The position numbers and the translations under genes were made by a program. From NCBI GenBank assembly GCA_964017065.1, contig OZ024784.1:13001152-13065151 (forward strand): a DNA stretch of 64,000 nucleotides, written 5' to 3'. Below are positions 35,901 through 47,900 of the stretch, in pieces; positions within the stretch are counted from its first letter, which is position 1, and every line of letters begins with the position of its first letter. The DNA comes from Haliclona indistincta (Eukaryota > Porifera > Demospongiae > Haplosclerida > Chalinidae). The notes under the pieces are model-generated. The model did not search any database and was not told where the DNA came from. It worked only from the letters and a program-made list of their open reading frames with translations.

Positions 35901-38900
35901 CTAATAATGGGCAACGCATCAAGAAATCTTAGACACAATACTTGTGCAGATATTATTTAGACTAGACTAACATCATAAAAGAGGAGAGCAGGAAGCATGG
36001 ACAATATACAAAGCACAAACTTAAGAGAGTTCTATTCACCAACTAGTTCTAACGTGAGACATCCACCCACCCAATCTGCCATCACAGACAATCTGGACTC
36101 ACACTGTTTGCAATCGGGAACAGTTTGATAGAAGGACCGAAGAAAGACTAGACAATTTGTTTGAATTTAGATAACTGCACAAATAAATAAAGTACAAAAT
36201 CTGTTACAAATAACCATCATTGACTCACAGTGAGCAAAGAGGAGGAAAGTCCTTAGGCGAGGTCCATGAGGTAAGCTGATTGTGACTTAGCCTTCTGCAA
36301 GGACAATAGCAAAAAATAATGTAGTACCATAATTATAGCGGTTAGGATCAAAAATTTGTCCAGATTCTGTGTTTTGGCAAATTTAATTTTTGGCACCCAG
36401 CACCCAATTCACATTATTATAATTATTATAATAATAAAAAGGGAGATTTTGGACAAACTAGCACATGTCCCTAGCACGTACTCTACTATATAGCTGACTC
36501 ATTATCATTAAACCAAAACCTATGATAGCAAAAAAATCCCAAGAACACTAAGAGCAGCTCAAGGAGATGGCAAGTATGCAGTGAAGGGATTGGGGGCCAA
36601 TGCAAGAGATGCCAAGAAACACCTTTTGCCTCCAAAATCATCCACATGATGGCTGATTATATACAGGAATTTTAGGGAATCTTGCTTGCGCCAGTTTGCA
36701 TAGATTCACACATGCGCACTCTATTACACGTACATAATACATGCAGCATGCTTAAAAGTGTATAATACTTACATGTACGTATGCACTATTAATAATTATA
36801 ATAAAATATGGTAGCTAGTTGGTTGACCACAATCGAAAAACTGGTCCACTCGCACCGATGTCTACTCGTGATCAACTGCTATCAACACAATGCTGTGGAG
36901 TTATAGCCACTGTAATCAATAATCATCAGGTAAAATCCGTAAATGTACGGGTAAATACCTCAGTGTGTATAAAACAGGCGTTATTATAATTAGAATCCGT
37001 CTGGTTTTCAGGTGTCAAATGAGCAATCAAAAGCAACATCAACTATAAGTATAAAGGTATTGAATAATTGTAAGTATATTGAATAATCACAAGAGAGGGA
37101 AGAAGGGAATCACAAGGCAACTGATTTTGGCTCAGTGACTGCAATGAAAGCCCATTAAGGTGGCGGTGCGCCAATTTAATGAGATTCATGACTTTGCAAG
37201 TAGCTTTATTTTCTCTACAATTGTATTTTGTACAGGCGTGCTTCAGTATGCATTTTGTTTTGTCTATTGATAAACAACGATTATAGCAAGTTTCAGTCAC
37301 TAAGCATTAGCTAACGTGGAGCAGTGAGCTCGCCCAGTAAAGACCGGTCTGTGGCAGTTATCTTCAGTTTGGCTTGCTTGCTCCAGAAAGAACTTCATTT
37401 ACAGCTTAAAAATTCCAGCGCGCACAGACTTATAGAGCGATTTTTCGATACTCCTTTGCTAACGCTGCAAAACAGCAAGCCTAGACCACAAAATCACAGT
37501 TTAAAAAAATCTAGATCGTATTTCGGAAATTCGCTCTATACGTCTGTGGGCAAGATGCTGCTGCATGGTGCTGCGCTTGAAGCGCATCGATCTATTGCTC
37601 GACAGTCGAGATAACTGCCACAGACGCTTCATGTATTATTTTCCCCATACTGTTATGTAAATCGCTGAAGTTATAAATAGTTATTAAAAAAACGCACGTT
37701 GCGTGGGTGTTGAATATTAATTACCTGCACCGCCACCTTAAGCTAGGATTACCTGAACTATTTTTCTTGCTGTCCTTTGCACGATATAAATCTACAGTGT
37801 CCTGGCTATTACTTGCCCGTTTTACTCGGAAATTGGGTGTAGCCACACTCCAATAGCACTTGCCGTATTTGGAACAAAATTATTTTGTTGCGGGGGGCAG
37901 AATTGCATGGGCAGAGATGGTGTTTTGGCTGTCTGGCAAAAGGAGATATATCTTCTTTCATCACTCTTGCTGGTAGAAAATTTTTGCCGAAATCGTGTCT
38001 TCTCATTAAATATTCGCCCCTCTGTAACTTACAGACTGGGACCTTTTTGCAAAATCTGATACATACAATTCTTCCTTGTGTACCAAAGCTTATGTCTGAC
38101 ATTCTGTGTGTGTGTGGCATGCTTAGGAAAGAAATGCAACTTTTGGTCATTGGGTGGAGCTTGCTATTTGTTTTCTTAAAATGTTGTGAATTTTGCACTG
38201 AAGTCATAGAAATGCTGGACGCCAATACGTTTAGCGGAGGGCGCGCGCCGAAAACCACTGGATTTTTGCATTCTTCAATTTAGCTTAATTTTGGAATATT
38301 TTAGCACTTTTGGATAAAGTTATGGTGTCTGAAGTATGTATGACGCCAAATCACGTCATTAGGGCATAAAGGGTTAAAGGCCAATGAGGTACTATACTAT
38401 GGTGTGATTGTGCTGAATCTCCTCGTGATGAGAAAAAATCTGACGGAAAAGGAAAGAGAAGATGTAGCAGTGGGGCCAGTGGGTCATCAGAAGATGTTGA
38501 CAATCACTTTGAAACTTTAACAGAGATGCACGCAGATATGTATACTATACCTCAGTGAAGGCTATGGGCTCGAACTATACACGGTGTTACTCATAATAGC
38601 ATAGCCTGCACTTCCAATGTTTGGACCACCACCTAAGCGAGCAAGGAAGGAGTCTTTGTCAGATGCAGTAGCTGCTGTTTTTGCTGAAGTTAGTGATTGA
38701 TCAAGACCACATCCTAAATCACCAAGAAAAGTTGCAGACGTGAGGATGAAATATTTTCAGCAACTACGATTCACAGCTATACGACAATAGAATTTTAAAC
38801 GAACCTGAGTATATAGAACAAAAACCCAACATTCTCAACGCATTGTGTGCTATTAACTCTCCTGACAGTATCCACTATGGATCATGTACAATGCGTCTAT

Positions 38901-41900
38901 TATTCATGAATATATCATGTATTGTGTTGATTTGCATGCACGAGGTCAATAATTATGTTCATTGTAAATGAGATCCATCTTCTACAGCCATCAGCTAGGG
39001 GTAATATAAGAAAACGCTGCTAAAATGTCACTTTCAATGTCATCTAGACATGTTGTTTCCATCCTCTTTAGCATTGCTTTCACCTTTGAAAAGCATTCCT
39101 CTATTTGGATTGATACTGTCAAAGGGGTTGGCAGTAGTTCTCTCTCGATGAATTCTAGAATTACATCACCATCAACGGTACCTCTAACAATCCTCAATGC
39201 AGCAATTCCATTTTCATTCATAGCCGAAATGACTGATACTCTTTCTAACAACTTGCATGTTCGTGGTGGTTTTCCTCTTATTCCATAGCCATATCTTCTC
39301 GTAGCATCTCGACAATCCGTAGCAACGAAAATGAGCATATGAGGCTGGTACAGAGATACATGTACATCCATAGAAAATTGTTCACGAAAGCTGTTTGTCT
39401 TGTTGCGCAGCTACTATCTGCATTTTCTGGCGAGTAAAGTTGGACTCTTTCAGGAAAATGCATTGAGATTTGAGACTAACCTCGACACCAGTAAGTACAA
39501 ACACCCATATTTCACTCAGGTAGATATCTGGGCATTGTAAGGATAGTAAGTTGTACTGACTTGGTAAGCTTTTTGTTAGGACGAGCGTCTTTGGGATAAG
39601 GTCGCTTCTGTACACTGCCTGCTGACCTTAACAGAGAAACAGTTCTGCTAACTGTAAAACGATCAACTCCCAAGTTACTCACGACAAGGTTAAGGTCTAA
39701 ACCCAATACTTCTCGCTGCCATATCATTCTCCACCCAAGATCTTCACTGTAGGGAGACGTTCTCGTTGGGTTTATAGACGTACGTGCAGTCATTATTTTC
39801 GATTGATTGGATTTATTTTGAATACTGCATGAATGCACATGCTCAGAACAAAAAAACTAGGCAAAGTTGCAAGATTCCCTAAAATTAATTCCTGTAGTGA
39901 ACCAGAGTGTGAGATCAAAGAGAGCCCTGTTGTTTTGTAATTCTTTTTGTCGCGCAATGTTGGAAGTTTATCAGTCAACCGACATGGCTGTTCTGTGCAG
40001 AACAGTACATACATATGGGTGAGGAAGCAATAGACAAACTAGGCGACTGTTAAAATTAATGTGAAAACCTTCAAAGCTGATTAGACAGATGGATTTTCCA
40101 ATTACTCTTAGGTTCAAAGAACATGAAAATATTCACAAAAATCCTGTTTCCTTAGACATTGATAAGCAACTACAAAAGTAGCTGTCAAAAGCTCAGGAAA
40201 GAGTTGTGGTAGCTTAGTCAAGCTTTGTTATCTTTTGCATCAAGGGATAGTATGATGCTGGTGGATCAAATTTAGCTATTCTACTTCAAATGGTCTTAGA
40301 CGAAGATATGTTGAAACAATTATCAGTTGTCAATGAGCTTATTGATATTATGGGCAAGAATGTGCTACAGTCAAACATGTTTCCCCAGCGCTGGTTTAAA
40401 CCAGATAGAGAGAACAATGTATTAGATGGGTTACCGAGACACATGTCATGTCAGCATCCGTCAAGGTATACCTAGCAGTCATATTGCAAGTCTACTCGGC
40501 ACAATCCACTTCTTTGTCAGAACTCTGCATCATGACATGTCTATGCACAGTTCTTCTTTTACTGTGGATGTCATGCACAAGTGGAACTCTGTCCCTAATA
40601 ATATTATTTCTGCCTCTTCTACCTACTCATTTAAACATCTGTTAAAAATTCAATAATTATTTTTATTATTAACCCTCGGCACCAAGCGTGATGGTTACAG
40701 TAGTTGCCTGATGAGGCCATGTCATTCTGTTTATCCGTCTGTCCAGACTCCAGTGGAGGCAGCATTCGCTCGTCCGTTTCAGCTAAGGTTTGAACGAAAT
40801 CAGCACTTCAATATCTTGTGATTTGACTAGTGAATTTTTCCAAAACGCCTTTGTTCTTGAGTTATGGCTGGCTCACCTGACGGCTTACATGTACTTGGAC
40901 CTTTCTGAGGATAAAAACACCCACAACTACTCACGTGTTCATGGTTGGTCACACCCGTTTGACACACCTTGTGGCATTGTAGCTTGCATGTACATGTATT
41001 GTGATATTTTTACTGCTGCAAGCACAATATTAGCTACAGTACTATAGTGTGCATTATAACTAAACATGCCAAGGTTTTGCGAATAATTATTCATTTATTT
41101 ATTTTTTGTTTGGCCATTGTATTAACATTGCCACCCTTTCGCCTTTGGTAAGATTTTAAAAATATATATAAAAGGCGAGCATTGGACAAGTTATCGGCAA
41201 AAATTTTTGTCACATGAATATTAATTAGCAATTTTTACACTTTGTGTTTGTCAGTGTCACTGCTTCATTCCCGGTATTGCCAGCCTGTTGCTGCTAAATT
41301 CTATACTTCATGAACAGGGTGGGTATTATAGATAATACCCACCCTAATACCCTATGCAGTACTGCATACCATATCACCTTGACTCAAAAATGTTGAATTA
41401 GGGACTGCTGTGGCATACAATCATGTTACTGTAGACACAGTATACGATCATGTTACTGTAGACGTGCAGAGGATAAGACTAAGCAAAGAGCTGTATGTAC
41501 TATGCTTCGAATTAAACAATACAAGGCCCCATTGATGATTTCCCATTAAAGTGATCATATGAAGGGTCAATTTAATTACTAAACAGACAGGGAATATGAC
41601 ACTTACAGAACAGACAGATGTGAGCAGTAAGTGATCTCCTGCATCACTGATGATGTGAGTCTGTTGTGTTGCAGGTTTCTACATAATACACAACAACACA
41701 TTGATAGTGATTAAAATCTTTAGGCATGGTTTCAAGTTCTATAAAAAGCCTAGTTCACAATGAGTCGCAAAGCTTAGCGACGCAACCCACGCGACGCAGA
41801 AAATCATTCAAAATACGTCATGACGTGTATGGGGCACAGTGAAACACATGTTTTTTTTACCACTGCGTTACATGTCGCAAGGATAGAAACAAGTTCTCAT

Positions 41901-44900
41901 GACGCAACACGGCACTGTCAAAGTGACCATTGTGAACTAGGCTTATGATCATAAAATCGGCAAAAGGGTTTTTCAAAGCGTAGTGTTAGAATAACAATTT
42001 GTGCCCTCACAGTGTATGTAAGTTGGCGAGATGTTGAAAGGAACCTCTTTGAACGCTTCTCAGCAAGTTATCTTGTAGGTTGCTGTGTAGTAAACAAACA
42101 CAGTGAAAACTACTAAGGATTCAAGCATTACATTATGTTTGCATTAGTATTGCATAACTAGTAGTCTTGTTTATCTAGGACAGTCCCTCCTAATGTTGAC
42201 TGACAGTAAGTGCAACTTGAATATACAATAATATTGACCTATTCCAGTGAAAGTATCATCTCCCTTTTGGAGGGTCGTACTGACCATTCCAGAGCATAAT
42301 TTCAACACAGTTACTACACTAGTGCTGCTCAAACTGAAAAACAGCACCTTGTAACAGTAAGAGACTTAGCAGCAAGCAATAATTATTATTAGAAGGACAT
42401 TACGACATGAATAAAGTGCTCACAGCAAAGTCAGTTGCCTCGTCTGCTTTAAGAGATTGGGAGGAATTTCCTTCAGTTTGTTCCTACCAACACTTCTGCA
42501 GATACAATAAACAAAGTCATAAAACATGAATAATAAAGGCACAGACTACTGAATTTGAATATTTCCAGCTTGATGTCACCTAATTCACATTATGACTATC
42601 CTCATGAGATTTTGAGTTGCACTTATGAATAAAATTTAACTAGAAGGTGCATATAAACACTGCTGACTAGCACTAAGGTGAAGAGTATACATATTATTAT
42701 GCTTAAATATTCTGCGCCATAGAGCCAGAGAGCAATAGAAAGCATATCTTCAACACACCAGAAACTCAATGTCGGTCACCGATACAAAGGAATACATAAT
42801 AGAAACTGTCCCCTGAGCAATCAAGCATACATACAGCACTTATTTGGTGTTTTAACTACAGCACGGCTAGCTCAGCACACTCTATGCAAAAGCAGTATAA
42901 TATAAATATACTTTAGTGCTTCCTGTACTTATGGCGGTTATCACTGGTTTAGCTACAAATCAAAGTTTATTAATCTCACACAAAACACATTCAATTGTGT
43001 GGTTTTTCTATGGCACCAATTTTATACACATAACCATAAAAGCAATTTGGATAATCTGACACCACATACACACAAAGACAACTGGCACCACCATGTCTAC
43101 TATGACCAGGCTACTGGGTTGTCATCATGACACCTCACAACACAATAAACCATAATCACTTTAATCAGTAGAAGATTTGTTGGTAGTAGATACACGTTGC
43201 TATATTCAGAGTCTGCCAAGACTGGTGACTGCCTTTGTCACTAGTCTCAAATAAGGCACAGATTCAACAAATCAACACTACAGTGGAACCCCTCTTAGAG
43301 GACACCCATCATTCCTCTATAATCCCACATAATGTATAATAAACCCCTGACTAGAGGACACCCTCTCTATAATAGATGGTCCCAATGGTGTCCATCTTAG
43401 AGAGGTTCCACTGTACTGGTAAACTAATAATTGACTCTATGGTGTGATGAACAGGTAACTGGCACATCTGCTATGTGCATGTAGTGCATGCAAGTAAACA
43501 CTATGCATGTCCTAAAAATCATTTCAAGCCACAATAACATACCAATCTAATAATTTATCCTGTGCGTAGCAGTACAAGGAACATCAACTACAGAACAAGT
43601 ACATGCAACTATGCTTGGTAGAGATCCCTAAGTTAGCTTAGGACAGAATATAAACATAATACGGAATACAACTATAAAAGTGTAGGAGTATTTTTACAAT
43701 TCACATGATTAGTTACATAATACAGTATAACCAGTTGTCGACATGCACGCACCATTTAAAAATAAAATCCTTAACTAAAATTTGCATGTAACCAGAAATT
43801 TTCGGTATTGTTCAAATTTTTGTAGATTCATTCTTTGACACAGTTGCTGCATGAAAATTTTATTTATACGAAAATAACCGATTATACAAACCAGAGTATT
43901 TTGTGTGTGTACTGTCAGCCATCAAGAAATACCAATAATTATCAGTAACTCAATAGCTTAGTATATTGACCTTGTGGGCCTTGGATTGTTTATCGATTGG
44001 CTTTTCAATCTCGAAAATCAGAGGCAAAGGTAATAGAATTAAGGAGGACAGTAATAACTGACCTCGTAAAAATATATTTCTCGACGCATGACTTGTGACA
44101 TCACATGATGTCACAGTGATAAGGCACTGTTGGCACAGGTGTGATGGACAATGGGTGCGTCACTAAACCAAACATTGACTTGCAGCTGAAGAGAGAATTC
44201 ATATCATAGTGAGTAGGCAAAATTTTAAAGCATTTTTATTATTGCAATGACATCATATGATGTCACAATACTGCCCACTGTCACTCATCTAAGCTACCTG
44301 TAGGCTCCTAAGCTGAAAATAACACTGCCATGACAAAAATAACACATCAAAAAATTTACTTTGTACATTTAAACGAGTTTCGAGCAGCAGACTAGTGACT
44401 GTAGAAGCTGACAAAATAGGTTGAAGCTATTCTGCTACAGGTATGTGCAACTTTGATGACAATATCATTTTAAGCATAATTCATAGAGGGCTATGAAAAA
44501 TACCACAAAATTTTATCAACTTTTGCTATCATCTTGCAATATGATGGTTAATATATTTATAACTATTGCTCTGCTCTACTACCGTGCTGTAGGTTCATGT
44601 GCTTACATTTCCACAGGAAGGAGATACGTGCTTATACACGAGATGCACCTACTAAAGAACTCTTTTTCAATATAAACTACCAATAATTAAAAGCATACAT
44701 TTAGCCTACATTGATAGCAACAACACGCTTCACTCTGTCTGGTAGTCTATGTCGGTAAACATTTCCGAACAACAATATTATGAGTCTGCCTAATACTATC
44801 AAGGAAAGTATGTCTCGTGCAAAAATCAGAGGAGACAGTTTAGCTTTGAAGTAATGATTCTAGTACAGGCCATGCCAAAGTGACATCATATGATGTCACA

Positions 44901-47900
44901 GCTACACTAACAAGCAAAAATTGCTCACTCACATAATTATGATATGAATTCCTCTATTCAGCTGCAAGCCATGTTTGGTTTAGGGACGCACCCATTGTTC
45001 ATGGTACTTGTGCCTTATCACTGTGACATCATGTGATGTCACAAGTCATGCGTTGAGAAATAATGAATTTTGTCAGTCTCGACACTACAGTATGCAACAT
45101 GTGAGTTGTATACTTGAGTGATAGATAGCTATCAAAAATGCCTGGTCATCAACTAGTCAGGAATGCAACTCGTGACTTCACATACATGTAATCACAAGTC
45201 GTTATTACATCGATTATTAATGCTGTGCCAATTTTAGGTTACCAAATCTGACAAGACTATTAGAATCTGAATGTAGGTTTAAGTCCAGCCTAAACAGATG
45301 CACTTAAAGGCAATGTAGATAGTGTTAGCCATTGCAAAGAGCCACACTTCAAATTTTCTTTATTTGTATGATTACGAAAAATATGTATAGGTTAACCCAT
45401 GGCAACCGAGGCGGTACGCAATATAACCGAGGGGATAAATTTTACCGCCCGAGGGCGCGAAGCGCATGAGGGCAGTAAAATTTACCCCGAGGTTACATCG
45501 CGTACTGCCGAGGTGCCATGGGTTAACCATTTTGTAGCCCAGGAAGCTGCTCTTATGGTTATTATACGAAGCGCTCAAGGTAGTAGAGCATCCATGGAAG
45601 TCACCAGAGGCTAATGACAGCGCGTTCCTGAAAGACGGCAGTGTAATCTTGCGTGCGTTTTTCGACGACGTCATCTTGTTGCTACGGTGTTGCTATGTGA
45701 CGTCACTTCCTGGAAAATATACGTATTTCCTATGGTATACGAGATATAACCACCGAGCGCCTTTGATCTTACGGTCGCCTGGGCTACAATTTCTCATAAC
45801 TTGTTGTAAACAAAATAAGATCATATGTATAAACTATAAAATAAGATCATAGGCAGCAGCAGGGTTTCCCTAAATTATTCTAAGTATTGGGTAGTACATA
45901 AACTATAGTTATGACATAAACTATAGTTATGACATCATATGACATCACTATCAATAGTGATAAAGCACATTTCATGAGATGATTATTATTAGCTATACAC
46001 ACTGAGCTATCACCATTATTATTTTGCTGACATGATTATTAAGGGAAGAAAGATGAGAGCTCTAGCTATTATACACGACTATTTGTGATCCATACTATAA
46101 CAGTACTATTGTAGTATTATCATTACCAACAAGAATAACATTGAGACCAGTGTCAATGGGAGTTTTGAATATTACACGTGCAAGTAATACACAGAGTCAA
46201 TTTCCTTCATAGTCAGTGCAACACACTAATTGTAATCCAATAGTCATTGTACAACTATTGAGCAATAGGTGTGGTCAACCTATTGATACAAGTTTCCCTT
46301 ACTTCATTAATGTTTTAGTTTGACTGACTGTTATTGCTGTTATCTTCCTTGACCTCAGTTCCTCATACAATACTACAACATGAACTATTTCTGAGAATCA
46401 TCATGTACAAGAACATGCTGTATGTACTTGATATGGTTAATCATATATAGGTACACCTTGTAGTACTACATGCAAAACGTGTGGTTTGCAACTTTTGTTT
46501 TCTGAGTACTTGGAAGAGTAAGCATTCCTCTTTATAGCTATGGTTTACTATTGGACGATAGACTCCCCCTCTTCCGATTGTCCTCATGTCACTATAAAAC
46601 ATTATCATTCTTAGTTAGAGTTATGGCTAAGGCCCAATAACTACGCATTCCAATAGCAAAGTTGATTACATAGTCAAAAATTGATTTTTAATATTTGGCA
46701 TAAGAATTATTGCCAGCTGTGTTTCATGAAATTCCTTATAAGTGCTTTTTAATTAAAACACAAGACAAAGAGTACACCCACTTCATAAGCTTGCGTAAAC
46801 AGATTACCAGAACACACATGTATGCAAGAAGCCAACAATCTATATAACTTTTCAGCCTTTGATAAAGAATATTCAAATTTTGAGCATGAAAATTGACAAC
46901 TTCACACCAATAGGAGTCAGGGACTACACATATTAGAAAATAATATAAACCTAGATGCGATGTTTATTGTTGACAGTGAACAAGACGCTATGCTCACAAG
47001 ATGAATATTAAGAGACCACACTATATGTATGAATAACGTTATAGTATTACACGTTATTACATAACAATCGTTAAACTGAAGCAAACAGTGATGTTTTTCC
47101 CAGTAGGAAGTTAACAAAACACTATTTGTTCAGCTCTGTAGTACATAAGGTAAGGTTAGTACACTGCAAGCTGAGATATTACAGTGCAAGTGTCACTAGA
47201 AAATCGTGCAAGCTTGGGTATCGCTTGTACATTGCAAGCTATAGTGCCTTTGCCCCTCAGCACTTCCTCTAAGTAGTTTGTGACACTGCATTGTCAAACA
47301 GTACTGGCATTCTCTGTAATGCAAGACATTGAATGTGAAGCGGACAAGCATGCTAAACAGTATAGTTACGGATGATATAACAATAATAGTCTAAACAACT
47401 TCACAAACATGCTACCAAAGTGGCTAGCCTGGGGTTAGAGTCTGGCTAGTTCCCAAGCACCCTAACAATAAACATGAAGGAAATCCATCACCCACAACAC
47501 CACACCCCATTTCAAACATCATACAGTCATTTGACTACTGTAAATAAACAATTAATATTTATCTCAACTAGAAACTAATAAAGTGACAAGTCAGTAGGTT
47601 TCACCAGATAAGTTTTTACAAGCAAATGACAGCTACACACATGACAAAGACCAAAGGTGCTTTCAAAGCACAAAATAAGGTTTCCATTATACAACTGCTC
47701 TAACACCTAATTTCACTCTCTCCAACAGTGAAGAGGTGTGACTCCAGTCCACAGTACATCCTTGATCAGTAACTGATGAGGAAGCAGCAGTTTCCACAAT
47801 GCAAAAGTTAGCTCATAGACATCCACATGCATTTCTGGGACACTATTACACAGAATATTAACATATCATGCAGGCAAAGGGCTTCAGTTCAACTACCCAC

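Noticed and set aside
35704..35938. Leu-Ser repeat ORFs
   Set aside because: Translation of a (GA)n microsatellite.
40290..40475. 61-codon ORF upstream of the LINE relic
   Set aside because: No recognisable domain, and it is out of frame with the relic; probably chance or decayed element sequence.
46917..47117. Possible extra LRR exon near 46.9-47.1 kb
   Set aside because: A donor-like GTGAGC exists, but the upstream peptide lacks the LxxLxLxxNxL pattern and 72-nt spacing.
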